A DNA stretch of 64,000 nt from Acetobacter sacchari (GTDB lineage Bacteria; Pseudomonadota; Alphaproteobacteria; Acetobacterales; Acetobacteraceae): positions 107,487-171,486 of the forward strand of contig NZ_JAFVMF010000011.1 in assembly GCF_017377715.1 (NCBI RefSeq). Direction: 5' to 3'. Of this stretch, positions 1 through 8,895 are shown piece after piece. The position numbers and the translations under genes were made by a program. The notes beneath the pieces are model-generated. The model ran no database searches. It worked only from the letters and a program-made list of their open reading frames with translations, and had not been told where the DNA came from. The first letter of the stretch is position 1. The number at the start of each line of letters is the position of its first letter.

Positions 1-1
1 T

Positions 2-448
2 AATTCCAATATGACCGGTGCGGAATTGTTTATGGGCAACTGCGCTTCATGCCATAATTTCAAGGCTGAAGGCAGTCGTGACGGGTATTACCCGTCATTG
101 TGGCATAACTCCGTTACGGGGGCCTCCAACGCAGACAACCTTATTGCGACCATTCTCTTTGGCGTCGACCGTCACGTTTCTGGTGTCGAGGCCTTTATGC
201 CCGGCTTCGGAGGCAGGAAGTCGGACGCCGCGCAACTGAATGACGAGGAAATAGCCAAGCTTACAAAATATGTCCTGGACACGTACGGACGGCCTCAGGT
301 TTCCGTCTCAGGCGCGGAAGTCAAGCTGATTCGCGAGGGGGGAGCAAAATCACCGTTACTGGCGCTCACCCGGTTTGGCATGGCAGGGAGTATGACTATC
401 ATAACTCTGGCATGTATTTACGGCGTTTTCAGACGCATTCGAGCTTGA
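2..448 (+). CDS. Membrane-anchored cytochrome c subunit (C-terminal part)
   Basis: The frame is open at the left edge, so only the C-terminal part of the gene is present. It shows a c-type haem site (CASCH), a later Met in the context FMPGF that suits the sixth haem ligand, and a hydrophobic C-terminal segment (MTIITLACIYGVF) ending in Arg residues, which is typical of a membrane anchor. This layout is that of the last haem domain of the multi-haem cytochrome c subunits that pass electrons from periplasmic alcohol, gluconate or sorbitol dehydrogenases to ubiquinone. Which dehydrogenase it serves cannot be decided, because its partner genes lie outside the window. Confidence 0.8.
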   Translation, partial: NSNMTGAELFMGNCASCHNFKAEGSRDGYYPSLWHNSVTGASNADNLIATILFGVDRHVSGVEAFMPGFGGRKSDAAQLNDEEIAKLTKYVLDTYGRPQVSVSGAEVKLIREGGAKSPLLALTRFGMAGSMTIITLACIYGVFRRIRA

Positions 449-465
449 AAAAGGGAGAAAAAATT

Positions 466-1023
466 ATGTTTTCGAGAAAAAAACTTCCCTCGTGGGTTAA
501 AGCAGCGTTCGGAGCATGTGCGATAAGCGCATTGATGATCGAGGTTCCCGCTTATGCACAGGGCGTAAATGACACTCCCGCGTCCTTCGTCGACACCGCT
601 AATCTGAAAAGGAATATTGTTGGCGTCTGGGGGCTTGTTTCTTACAAAGTAGAAGACAAAGAAACAGGGAAAATGATTGATGCGATGGGATCTTCTCCTC
701 GGGGCCGAGTCATTTTCACCCCGGATGGCTGGGTTGCATTCAATCTTGAAGGTAGCAACAGGCAACCGGCGAAGACGGATGAGGATCGCGCTCATCTTAT
801 GAAAACTCTCGTTGCATATATCGGCCGCTATAGAGTCGAGGGAAATCAGTGGGTCACCGGTGTGCAGACTGCCTGGGCGCCGGAGTGGGTTGGTACAGAG
901 CAAAGACGCACCATTTCAATCGATGGGGAAAACGCAAAGGTCACCACACCCTGGCGCAAAATGCCCAACTGGGATTCAGGAAAACTTTCTCGTAGTATCA
1001 TTGAATTTAAACGAATTCAGTGA
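466..1023 (+). CDS. Exported lipocalin-like domain protein
   Basis: The product is 185 residues. It has a Lys/Arg-rich N-terminus, a hydrophobic core and an Ala-x-Ala-type signal peptide end near residue 30. The mature part (IVGVWGLVSYKVED..., then GRVIFTPDGWVAFNLEG) matches the Lipocalin_5 type of domain, a small beta-barrel of unknown ligand often found as a stand-alone protein. The ATG at 466 is chosen over an upstream in-frame start because it follows a GGGAGAAA ribosome site and begins the signal peptide. It lies 17 bases after the cytochrome c gene and may be co-transcribed with it. No enzyme function can be assigned. Confidence 0.75.
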   Translation: MFSRKKLPSWVKAAFGACAISALMIEVPAYAQGVNDTPASFVDTANLKRNIVGVWGLVSYKVEDKETGKMIDAMGSSPRGRVIFTPDGWVAFNLEGSNRQPAKTDEDRAHLMKTLVAYIGRYRVEGNQWVTGVQTAWAPEWVGTEQRRTISIDGENAKVTTPWRKMPNWDSGKLSRSIIEFKRIQ

Positions 1024-1087
1024 TTCAGGTCATTTTCGGTCTCTAGGTTCTAGCGCCATAAAGATTGGTCGACTTCAGGAGATAGAT

Positions 1088-2878
1088 GTGTTCAGCAGAC
1101 AGGCCAAAATCACGGGAATAGGCTGTTCTAGAAAAATTGAGACGTCCGCTCGAGGATGTGATGTTTTGCGTGATCCGGCTCTCAACAAAGGTTCAGCCTT
1201 TACGCAGGAGGAAAGAAACTCTCTGGGGTTAAACGGTCTATTGCCGCCGGTAATCTCCAATGAGTTGGAGCCTCAATTGACACGCGCCCTCACAGCCTAT
1301 CGTAAAGCCCCCACCGATCTCGATAAACACATTTATATGTGGAGGCTCCACGATAATAATGTGACGCTGTTTTACGCGTTGCTTCAACGCCATCTCATGG
1401 AAATGCTTCCGGTTGTCTACGATCCGGTGGTTGGAGAGGCAATTGAACAATACAGTGAGATTATAACACGACCTCGTGGCGTTTTTCTCAGTATTAACGA
1501 ACCTGATGAAATTGAGGAAAAGCTGTCAGCCTTCGGCGCCAGCGCTGACGATATTGATCTGCTGGTTGCCAGTGACGCCGAAGAAATTCTCGGAATTGGG
1601 GACTGGGGCGCCAACGGCATCGATATCTCCATCGGCAAACTCGCCGTCTATACTGCGGCTGCTGGGGTCGATCCTCATCGCGTCATTCCGATTGTACTCG
1701 ATGTTGGAACAAATAACCAAAAGCTTCTCAACGATCCACTTTACATCGGCTATCGACACAGTCGTGTTGTCGGTGAGGTTTATGACAACTTTATAGACGC
1801 ATATGTCAGGGCGGCGAAGAAACTCTTTCCCCGGGCGATGTTGCATTGGGAGGATTTCGGTTCAACAAATGCACGCCGTATTTTGAGCCGTTTCCGCGAC
1901 AAGGTTCCGACCTTTAATGACGATATGCAGGGGACTGGCGCAATCGTTCTTGGTGCATTGCTCAATGCAGTTCGCCGCAGTGACACACTCTGGTCCGATC
2001 AGCGCGTGGTAATTTTAGGCGCAGGCACAGCCGGGGTCGGTATTGCGGACCAGATTCGCGATCAGATGGTGCGGCATGGAGTGTCGCAAGATGAGGCAAC
2101 CCGCCGCATCTGGCTTGTCGATTTGCCGGGTTTGCTTACTGACGACATGAAACACGGACTTCTTGATTTTCAGGTAAGCTATGCCAGACCAGCTGCGGAG
2201 GTTCAGGCATGGTCACGTGTGTCGGCTGATATGTTGCCGGCAACCCAAACCAGGTGGCCGGCAATGGCAGCCTTACGCAGTGAAAAGGCTCAGAATGGTG
2301 GCGTAATTGATCTGGCAGAGGTCGTTAAAAAAGTGCGTCCAACTATTTTGATAGGCACCTCGACTACGCCTCATCTGTTTACCGAAGAGCTCGTGAAAGA
2401 TATGGCTTCACATGTTGAGCGCCCAATTATTTTTCCGTTGTCAAACCCAACGAATTTACATGAAGCCACGCCAGCTCAACTTATTGAGTGGACGGACGGC
2501 AGAGTGCTTGTCGCGACAGGTGCTCCTTTTGAAAATGTCACTTTTAAAGGGGTTTCCTATACGATAGGGCAAGCGAACAACGCCGCCCTGTATCCGGGCC
2601 TTGGTTTTGGCGCCATCGTATCGCGGGCGAGCCATGTCTCCGATGAAATGATCTTTGCCGCCGCGCAAGCAGTAGCCAGTCAAGCGACGGACGCCACCCC
2701 CGGCGCGGCTCTGCTGCCTTCGAACGCGGACCTTCGTGCGACTTCCAGTGTTGTTGCTGTCGCAGTGGCCAGCAAGGCGCAGGAGCAAAACATTGCCCAA
2801 GAGAAGTTCACTGATGTGATCGAAGCCGTGAATAGCGCACAATGGTGGCCAATCTACCAACCCGTCATCGCAATATAA
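1088..2878 (+). CDS. maeA: NAD-dependent malic enzyme
   Basis: This 596-residue protein has the full layout of the large malic enzymes, which convert malate oxidatively to pyruvate and CO2. Near the N-terminus it has the family signature LNKGSAFT..ER..LGL.GLLPP. It continues with a YDPVVGEA segment, the malate-site region WEDFG, the metal-site region FNDDMQGTGA, and the Rossmann motif VVILGAGTAGVGIAD. The PLSNPTNLHEATP block of the family lies near residue 470. The GTG at 1088 is preferred because AGGAG lies 6-10 bases upstream. The open frame extends much further 5' but overlaps the lipocalin gene there. Length agrees with the SfcA/MaeA group (about 565 residues). Confidence 0.93.
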   Translation: MFSRQAKITGIGCSRKIETSARGCDVLRDPALNKGSAFTQEERNSLGLNGLLPPVISNELEPQLTRALTAYRKAPTDLDKHIYMWRLHDNNVTLFYALLQRHLMEMLPVVYDPVVGEAIEQYSEIITRPRGVFLSINEPDEIEEKLSAFGASADDIDLLVASDAEEILGIGDWGANGIDISIGKLAVYTAAAGVDPHRVIPIVLDVGTNNQKLLNDPLYIGYRHSRVVGEVYDNFIDAYVRAAKKLFPRAMLHWEDFGSTNARRILSRFRDKVPTFNDDMQGTGAIVLGALLNAVRRSDTLWSDQRVVILGAGTAGVGIADQIRDQMVRHGVSQDEATRRIWLVDLPGLLTDDMKHGLLDFQVSYARPAAEVQAWSRVSADMLPATQTRWPAMAALRSEKAQNGGVIDLAEVVKKVRPTILIGTSTTPHLFTEELVKDMASHVERPIIFPLSNPTNLHEATPAQLIEWTDGRVLVATGAPFENVTFKGVSYTIGQANNAALYPGLGFGAIVSRASHVSDEMIFAAAQAVASQATDATPGAALLPSNADLRATSSVVAVAVASKAQEQNIAQEKFTDVIEAVNSAQWWPIYQPVIAI

Positions 2879-3763
2879 GATCACGACCTAGAGGGCTCTA
2901 TAAACCTTCTGCTTTGAAGCGCTCTCGGCGATTGGATTCTAATCTGACGTGCACCGTTAGGACTATTCTCGAGGTGCGCTTGGATAAGGCGATCGGAGAT
3001 TGGCGTGAAAGAGTAGCCACCTAACGCTTGCTGACCGGCGGATGATCGCCGGTCTGAGAGATCAGAAACCCTGCATGCGCGAGATAGCGCAGCGTCTGCT
3101 GCGCCATAGCAACGCGATTTCACCAGAACTGTGTCGCAGCTTACATCGTAGCGATGGCGGCAACCTGTCGCGTCTTGTCAGCAGATTTGGCGCTGTGACG
3201 AAGGACATCCGCCACAAGGCTGTAGCCGCGAGCGCTGCGCTTGTCGATCAGAGCGAAGATGAGGGCTAGGACGAAGATGTTCTTGTTTCCTTTTTATAAT
3301 CCCGGGCTGTCGTCCCGCTGATGCTCCACACCGTAGTTTGCTCGCCAAAACCCGATTTCGCGAGGCCGCCCTCCCCCAAGTTACCGGTCGACGCCAAGCT
3401 GCTCGGGACGCTGGAGGCGACTGAGCGCCGTCTGGACACGCGCGCACGCTACGCACGGGCTCAGGCTATGGTGCTGCTCGGCGTGAAGGACCCCTTCACA
3501 AAACGCTTCAGGACGCGGAAGCTGCTTCTCCGCGGGGGCTGCCGGAGAAAGAGGTCATGGCCCGCATCCAGCGTCTGCGCTGTTCATAATCCTGCCGGTC
3601 TCTCGGTTGCGGTCCATCGAACGTAGTACGTTTTCGAAAGAAACGGCAATCCATGGCGGGAGACATTGGGAAATGGCGCCTTCCCATCGAGACAGAATTA
3701 ACTTATTCGCAGCGCCGGACTCGCACAGAGTGACATCGCCCACCTTTGGAGAGGATCAGCCTT
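2879..3763. other. Intergenic stretch with a decayed gene fragment
   Basis: No intact gene is visible. Between about 3345 and 3589 a plus-strand coding-like stretch (TERRLDTRARYARAQAMVLLG) breaks frame near 3500 and continues one frame over (LPEKEVMARIQRLR) to a TAA at 3587-3589. This suggests a small frameshifted gene of unknown function. The rest gives only short frames with no recognisable similarity. Confidence 0.35.
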
Positions 3764-4144
3764 ATGAGTAAAGCCTTTATCGCCGCCATCCTGCAGGACT
3801 CATTTCAGTCCACAGGCGTCGCCGCCCTGAAGGGCGCGGAAGACGTGATCGACGCCATCGTCGGCGAGCTGCTCGCCAAAGGCAGCTTCACCCTTCCCAG
3901 CTTCGGCGCGTTCACTGTTCATGACACGCCTGCTCGCAATGCGCTCAATCCGCGCACCGGCGAGCCGGTCAAGGTCGCCGCTGGCGCGACCGTCCGCTAC
4001 AAGGCCTCTCCCGTCCTGAAGGCCGCCGTGAAGGAAGCTCGCGCGAAGGCGAGCGGGAAGAAAAAGGCGGCTCCGGCAAAAGCCAAAGCCGCCAAGGTGG
4101 CTGCGCCTGCAACGCCTGCCGCGCGCGGTCGAAAAAAGGCCTGA
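3764..4144 (+). CDS. HU-family DNA-binding protein with Lys/Ala-rich tail
   Basis: The first 90 or so residues form a complete HU/IHF fold, including the GSFTLPSFGAF segment and the beta-arm region NPRTGEPVKVAAGATVRYK, with the Asn-Pro pair that inserts between base pairs. A tail of about 35 residues made almost wholly of Ala, Lys and Pro follows, as in the histone-H1-like extended HU proteins of several alphaproteobacteria. The role is bending and compaction of the nucleoid. The ATG at 3764 follows GGAGAGG at 3748-3754. The gene ends opposite the 3' end of the GapR-like gene on the other strand. Confidence 0.9.
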   Translation: MSKAFIAAILQDSFQSTGVAALKGAEDVIDAIVGELLAKGSFTLPSFGAFTVHDTPARNALNPRTGEPVKVAAGATVRYKASPVLKAAVKEARAKASGKKKAAPAKAKAAKVAAPATPAARGRKKA

Positions 4145-4371
4145 TACCGCTTACGCCGCGCGCTTTGCATGCCGAACGCGCGGCGATAAACCGGCAACGT
4201 CTCCTGTTCCTTGATCTCCGATGGCTCCTGCCTGCGCAGGCGGATGATCACGCGGATCACTTTCACGTCGAACCCCGCTAATTTCGCGTCAGTGAAAATA
4301 TCCTTGATATCCGCCGTAAGAGCTTTGCGCTCTTCCTCAAGCCGCGCCATGCGCTCGATGATGGCTCGCAC
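3997..4371 (-). CDS. GapR/DUF2312-family DNA-binding protein with extended C-terminus
   Basis: Residues 1-67 match the GapR (DUF2312) family: IERMARLEEERKAL, then AKLAGFDVKVIRVIIRLRRQ, then a Glu-rich stretch and RRAFGM. In Caulobacter GapR is a coiled-coil protein that clamps overtwisted DNA ahead of polymerases. Family members usually stop at the equivalent of LGM. Here the frame runs on for another 57 residues, which are the antisense reading of the HU tail. Loss of the normal stop codon is the simplest explanation. The first 67 residues are sure; the tail is doubtful. Confidence 0.7.
   Translation of the reverse strand: MRAIIERMARLEEERKALTADIKDIFTDAKLAGFDVKVIRVIIRLRRQEPSEIKEQETLPVYRRAFGMQSARRKRYQAFFRPRAAGVAGAATLAALAFAGAAFFFPLAFARASFTAAFRTGEAL
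4154..4185. terminator. GC-rich hairpin between convergent HU and GapR-like genes
   Basis: A perfect 9-base inverted repeat, CGCCGCGCG at 4154-4162 and CGCGCGGCG at 4177-4185, encloses a 14-base loop just after the HU stop. No long T run follows on the plus strand, so use as an intrinsic terminator is only plausible. It also lies inside the extended part of the GapR-like frame. Confidence 0.4.
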
Positions 4372-4425
4372 AGCTGTCGACCGCTATATACTGCCCACTG
4401 CGGCCTCTGCGACGCTCCCGTCGTG

Positions 4426-4650
4426 TTACGCCTCGCGGAACTCCACCTCTCTCAGTATTACCCGACCGGCTCGTCCGTCGCTGACGCGTGTCCTGATTTC
4501 TGAACCCAGCCGAACAAACTCGCTCATCTGAGGCTTCATCGTGCGCAGATTTGCGGCAGCTGGAGGCGCTCCCGAGTCGAGTTGTTCGCACAGCGCGTAA
4601 ATTAGTCCAAACAACACCCAGCTTTTGACCGCCAGGCTCTGCTGACCCAA
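4426..4650 (-). CDS. Hypothetical small protein upstream of GapR-like gene
   Basis: This 74-residue frame (VLFGLIYALCEQLDSG..., ending GRVILREVEFREA) has a natural-looking composition and lies 54 bases upstream of the GapR-like gene on the same strand, so the two could form a transcript. No family was recognised. The surrounding DNA holds gene debris, so it may be a remnant. Confidence 0.3.
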   Translation of the reverse strand: MGQQSLAVKSWVLFGLIYALCEQLDSGAPPAAANLRTMKPQMSEFVRLGSEIRTRVSDGRAGRVILREVEFREA

Positions 4651-5255
4651 ACATCAGAGGCCGTATTGCCGCGGTCGAGCAGCCCTCCTCTCAATCTCGC
4701 ACCATTGTTGGCGGCGACATCTTTCGCCTTCCACTTTTGGATCAGCAGGAATTCCGACCGACGAAAATATGCGAATTATAGCGGAAGAACGAGATGGAGA
4801 GATATGTTCACAAGATCGTTCCATCACCTTGCCGCGTCGCTTTGGTGGACTTCAGCGTCTATCGGGCGTAATCGCTCTCGCGCTACAGTTTTGTCCGCTT
4901 GTCTTTCCAACCTTCGTGGATGCGATCAGCGAGAAGATCCGCCTTTGCTCCGTTGGCATTGCGCTGCTTTGGAACTGCCGTCATTGTTGCGTTCGGAATA
5001 TGGCCTGACATCGGCAGATAATCGGCATTCTGAAATATACCGTCAAAGCGACCGAATAGAACGTCAATCGCGTCAGCCTGAGTGATACAATGTTAAGGCA
5101 ACTGGATCGTTTTGGCATCGAGTAAGCGGCACGAGCTCATCCGTTTCATTAATCTGGAGGGCTAATTCACGATGGGACACATGGAGCCCGGCGCAACCCA
5201 CGCCGCCTGCACCCCGTCCGCGATATCGTATCTTCGTGAGATATCATTAGAATGG
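4651..5255. other. Intergenic stretch, no recognisable gene
   Basis: Short overlapping frames on both strands show no family signature and no ribosome site. Three GATATC palindromes lie near its right end and just beyond it (5222, 5240, 5270), approaching oxyR. They may belong to the regulator's control region. Confidence 0.4.
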
Positions 5256-5323
5256 AAATAATTCCTGCCGATATCGGCTATAGGCACGGGTGTCCTTTTC
5301 ATCTCGATAGCCAGGAATTATTT
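5256..5323 (+). promoter_or_regulatory. 12-bp perfect inverted repeat in the oxyR leader
   Basis: AAATAATTCCTG at 5256-5267 is repeated inverted as CAGGAATTATTT at 5312-5323, ending 7 bases before the oxyR start. The right arm contains AGGAA, the only purine-rich ribosome site candidate, so an mRNA hairpin would hide it. The loop contains GATATCGGCTATAG, which is similar to a site upstream of katG. It may act as DNA operator, RNA hairpin or both. Confidence 0.5.
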
Positions 5324-5330
5324 ATGGGTC

Positions 5331-6269
5331 ATGGCATATACTCCTCTCTCTGGCCTCTCCCTTCGCGACATTGAATATGTCGTTGCCGTCGATGACCTGC
5401 GGAACTTCTCCCGCGCTGCAGAGCGTTGCGGGGTGAGTCAGGCCGGGCTTTCGGAACAAGTCCGCAAGCTCGAGCTGCTTTTGGGCGTAACGGTGTTCGA
5501 GCGGTCGCGACGCCATGTGTCTCCCACGCCAGAGGGCGCACGCCTGATCGCTATTGGCCGCGAGGTTCTCGCCTCCGCGCGTATGTTGCTCGACGTAGCG
5601 CGGAGCCGGACCGGGCCGCTCGACGGTCCTTTGCGCATCGGTGTCATCGCAACCCTCGGCCCTTATTACGTGCCAGGCCTGCTATCGAGCCTGCGGTCAC
5701 AGTATCCGCAGCTCGCATTGCGATTGACGGAAAATATGACCGGGCCGCTGCTTCTGAAATTACGCCAGAACGAACTCGATCTCGCGCTCCTATCCCTGCC
5801 GCTCGCCTCGGAAACCCTGGTCAGCGAACAGGTCTTCGTAGAACCCTTCCTCGGCGTATTCCCAAAGGGTCATGCGTTGGCCGAACATGATTCTCTACCT
5901 CTGGACCGGTTAGATGGGCCGGAGCTTATCCTTCTTGAGGACGGGCACTGCCTGCGCGAGCAGGCGTTGTCGCTCTGCGGCGCCCAGTCGAGTCACGACG
6001 GCGATTCACGGCTGGCGACCAGCCTCGAGATGCTATGGCACATGATCGCGGCTGGGGAAGGATATTCACTGATCCCGCGGCTCGCTCTGGCTAACCGCAC
6101 GCAGCTTGCGGATCTCGTGGGAATCCGCGAGTTGGACCATCAGGCGTCCCGCTTGATTGGACTGGTCTGGCGCCGATCGGATCCGCGCGGCCCTGCCTTC
6201 AGCGACTTCGCGCGGTTCCTGCGCGCCAACTGCCCAGAAGGCTGTACACCGGTCGATCCCGCCGCGTGA
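5331..6269 (+). CDS. oxyR: LysR-family peroxide sensor OxyR
   Basis: This 312-residue LysR regulator has an N-terminal winged helix (residues 8-67, NFSRAAERCGVSQAGLSEQVRKLE) and a ligand-binding type effector domain. The redox signature is intact: LLEDGHCLREQALSLC places Cys207 and Cys216 nine residues apart, as Cys199 and Cys208 are in Escherichia coli OxyR, followed by the family's ATSLE..WHMIAAGEGYSLIP block. It should sense hydrogen peroxide through a disulfide and activate peroxidase genes. katG lies 25 kb away in this window and shares a short upstream motif. The start at 5331 is the only ATG in frame near the conserved N-terminus. Confidence 0.93.
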   Translation: MAYTPLSGLSLRDIEYVVAVDDLRNFSRAAERCGVSQAGLSEQVRKLELLLGVTVFERSRRHVSPTPEGARLIAIGREVLASARMLLDVARSRTGPLDGPLRIGVIATLGPYYVPGLLSSLRSQYPQLALRLTENMTGPLLLKLRQNELDLALLSLPLASETLVSEQVFVEPFLGVFPKGHALAEHDSLPLDRLDGPELILLEDGHCLREQALSLCGAQSSHDGDSRLATSLEMLWHMIAAGEGYSLIPRLALANRTQLADLVGIRELDHQASRLIGLVWRRSDPRGPAFSDFARFLRANCPEGCTPVDPAA

Positions 6270-6366
6270 TTTAGCACTACAGTTGCATTTCATTGCGCGA
6301 TTAGTACGATCACCGGTGTCGTCACGTTAACTTTGTCTGGCCTTAACTTGTCCTCAGATGATATTT

Positions 6367-6666
6367 TCAAGTCTGGAACGCGGTAGCGTTACTCCAGTGA
6401 GCGAGCGCCCTGAGAATGTACAGATGTCGGGTGATGGCGTCGTCGATTGAGTCTAGTGGGGCGAAGACATTACGGACGGCAGAGAAGATGGCGGCAACGC
6501 GGTGACAGTCAAAAACTAACGAAACTTTTTGAGTATAACAACGTTTTCGTAACGAAATATACGGATTTTCCACCCTCCTGTTCGGGCGTTTATGAGAGCT
6601 GTGTTCCACACAGGGCATGACCTGACTTCTAGCTGCACCGTATGATTTTAGTTTGTACGTAATCAT
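6367..6666 (-). pseudogene. IS6-family transposase, C-terminal fragment
   Basis: Reading leftward, the frame begins ITYKLKSYGAA and continues VMPCVEHSSHKRPNRRVENP, which is the last catalytic part of IS6/IS26-type DDE transposases (usually V.DKLRSYGAA ... VEH..HK.LNNRAENSHQ). The Asn-Arg-Ala-Glu core is altered to RRVEN and the N-terminal two thirds are absent. It is a decayed insertion sequence. Confidence 0.6.
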
Positions 6667-6769
6667 GCGTTTTGGTATGATGCCCTGCTTCTCGCGAAGC
6701 TGTCTCGCCGCCCTCGTATTGCGTCATGTTTACAGAATTACAGTGAGAATGATGCCGTCCTGATCAACG

Positions 6770-7100
6770 GACCGCCACAGCTAATGAAGCTGACCAAGGA
6801 TCAAGATCCCAACGTCGTTCAGATGCGAGACGTCGCCTGGAGCAGTGCGGCTTGAGGCGTAGTCTGCGCGCAGACGTTGCACCAAACTTGTTACTCCAGC
6901 GCCACGTATGTCTTATACGACACGACAATTCCGTGTTCGAGGAGCATCTCTTCGATCACGTGGAAGTTCAACGAGAGCCGGAAATACAACCACACAGCAT
7001 GTGCAATCGGAATCGGCTCACACGGAAAACGATGACGTTTGTCACTCACCGCGGACGTGCCCATTGCGTCCAGTTTGCTACAACAGAATTAACGTGACAG
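6770..7100 (+). repeat. Decayed dispersed element, copy A
   Basis: This stretch shares recognisable blocks with the complement of 34747-35110. Examples are GACGTCGCCTGGAGCAG and CTCACACGGAAAAC followed by GACGTTTGT, in the same order and at similar spacing. It looks like debris of one mobile element present twice. Open frames inside it are not believed to be genes. Confidence 0.5.
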
Positions 7101-7167
7101 CACTGCCTTACGTGCTCTGCCGTGAACAGGCGGGCCGAGACGTCAGCTCGACGGTGGCAAGAAAATA

Positions 7168-7500
7168 ATGGGCAGGAAACGACACATCTCTGTCGATGCG
7201 AATGGACAACGAATGGCGGCCTTGTTCGGGTTGCATCGATTCCTACTGAAACTCTATGGTCAGGCAGTCTATCAGGGGACGAAATTTAAGCAGGGACCAG
7301 CCCATATCTATACGTCGAAATCGTGCGACGATACGGCTCGGAAGGTTCGTAATGTCGCTCACGTGCTGAATTATCGAACGCAAGTCAGCTAATTCAATCG
7401 TTGCCGGCGCCAGAGCAAAGATTGGGTAGGCCTCAAACGGAATGCCCTAGCTTTTCCTCCGACAGGCGTCAGACACATGATACTCTGGACGTTTTGTAAT
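7168..7500 (+). pseudogene. IS5-family transposase remnant with deletion and frameshift
   Basis: The frame opens GRKRHISVDANGQ, typical of the region around the first catalytic Asp of IS5-type transposases. It then jumps to KLYGQAVYQGTKFK, the counterpart of LFADG.YQG.KF, so about 30 residues are missing. After a frameshift the text CRRQSKDWVGLKRNALAFL near 7403-7460 matches the family's C-terminal C.R.AKDWE.L...A.AFL. The gene is dead. Confidence 0.6.
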
Positions 7501-7609
7501 CATATATCATTATTTCGAACGATTTGTGCGAGGTTGGGGCGTCAAAAGGATCCCGTACGAATCAAATCCCCGTTCGAAACCATGCGTTCGCGGGCGCGTC
7601 GGCTCACAT

Positions 7610-8800
7610 TCAGGTGCGGTCGCTTCCATTTTCCGTAGACCCATTGCTGGACACCATACCATAGAGGTTGCTCCCATAATCGAGAACATCATATGCTTTG
7701 GAAGCACGATTAAGTATCGTATTCATAATTGACTCGGTGGACGATTTGGAAGCTGCCTCGGTCGCTTCTGTACCCGCTCTGGCCGCAGTTTCGGCAACAT
7801 CCAACTCCGGCGCGGCCTCGGGGGCAACAATCAGGGCCGCGTCGCTAGCGATGCCGGTCAGCACCCCCCCTAGGTCACATAGCCCGGCTTTCGCATTCCC
7901 CTTGGCAAACTGGTCTATTGCACCTACGCCATTTGTAAGAGGCGAAACAAGAGATCCCATGAAATTGGCAACATCAGCCTCGAACTTGCTCCATCCCTTA
8001 GAAGCGGATGTGCTGCCACGATCGATCGTTCCTTGTCCATACTCAGCCTCGAAAGTTTGATTATCTTTACTGGATACTTTACCTTCTCCTATGCCGCCTA
8101 TCTGGCTACCGAGCATGGCTGCGTCGGCGTCAGAAAAACTTCCATCACCATACTGCTGCTCTTCCTGGCCAAGTGCAACCAGATCCTCCGCCATGGCATT
8201 GCCATCCTTAGATCTGGCATCCTTGGCGAACTGTTCTGCAGCTTCTGGATCTGTTCTATCGAGATCCGACATCGCCTGCTGCACACCGGACTGCAGCGCC
8301 CCCTGCCCGGCCTGGAGAATGTTTTCCTTTGCCATGCCGTCGGATGTCTTCGACTTGATTCCCTTGACCATCTGCCAGAGCGGTGAAGAAGATTCGATGA
8401 ATTTCAGAAAGCCATGTGTGGCCCGCGTCTGCCCGCCTTTGATGTATGTCCCCCCAAGAGCATCCTCGGCGTCGTCACGGACGTGTCCGTTGACCTTGCC
8501 TCCGCCATTCTGATTTGCCAGCGATTGGGCGCCAGATACCGCAGCAATAGCCTGATCCTTCGTCAGGACCCGTTCTTTGTACGCCTTCAGTTCGTCCTCG
8601 ACCAGCTTGTTGCCATTGCCGGACTGCCCGTCTGTCATAATTTCGGCAAACAATTTGGGGTCGTCATGCTGCAAGGTGTCCAAGCCTTGCTCAAGATTTC
8701 TATTGTAGGCGGCGTTTTTGTTCGTTTTCCCGGACTGTATGGCAGCAGCACTATCCTGCGCAACCATGCCCGAAGTTCCGAGTGCCGTATCGATTTTCAT
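7610..8800 (-). CDS. Candidate T3SS-secreted protein (effector or translocon)
   Basis: The 396-residue product is rich in Gly, Ala, Ser, Gln and Asp, has no Sec signal peptide and no recognised domain. Residues about 280-330 hold the only mildly hydrophobic stretch (LCDLGGVLTGIASDAALIVA) and the single Cys. It is the first gene at the left end of the T3SS locus and has its own tts-box-like promoter 96-127 bases upstream, which argues that it is co-expressed with the secretion machine. A membrane-inserting translocon role is possible because no NolX/HrpF homologue was found here, but that is inference. Confidence 0.75.
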   Translation of the reverse strand: MKIDTALGTSGMVAQDSAAAIQSGKTNKNAAYNRNLEQGLDTLQHDDPKLFAEIMTDGQSGNGNKLVEDELKAYKERVLTKDQAIAAVSGAQSLANQNGGGKVNGHVRDDAEDALGGTYIKGGQTRATHGFLKFIESSSPLWQMVKGIKSKTSDGMAKENILQAGQGALQSGVQQAMSDLDRTDPEAAEQFAKDARSKDGNAMAEDLVALGQEEQQYGDGSFSDADAAMLGSQIGGIGEGKVSSKDNQTFEAEYGQGTIDRGSTSASKGWSKFEADVANFMGSLVSPLTNGVGAIDQFAKGNAKAGLCDLGGVLTGIASDAALIVAPEAAPELDVAETAARAGTEATEAASKSSTESIMNTILNRASKAYDVLDYGSNLYGMVSSNGSTENGSDRT

Positions 8801-8895
8801 GCTGCCTCACGGGTTCCTCAGGTTGCCGCGTCGTTCTCCGCGTCAGAAACCGGCCAAAGGCAGACCCTGAGCATTCCGCGAAGCCATAGCGGGGC

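Noticed and set aside
812..1087. N-terminal extension of the malic enzyme frame
   Set aside because: It overlaps the lipocalin gene in another frame; the GTG at 1088 has a good ribosome site and gives normal protein length.
3042..3269. IS30-like helix-turn-helix in a 75-residue frame (EIAQRLLRHSNAIS)
   Set aside because: The match is confined to a dozen residues, and nothing else of the transposase is visible.
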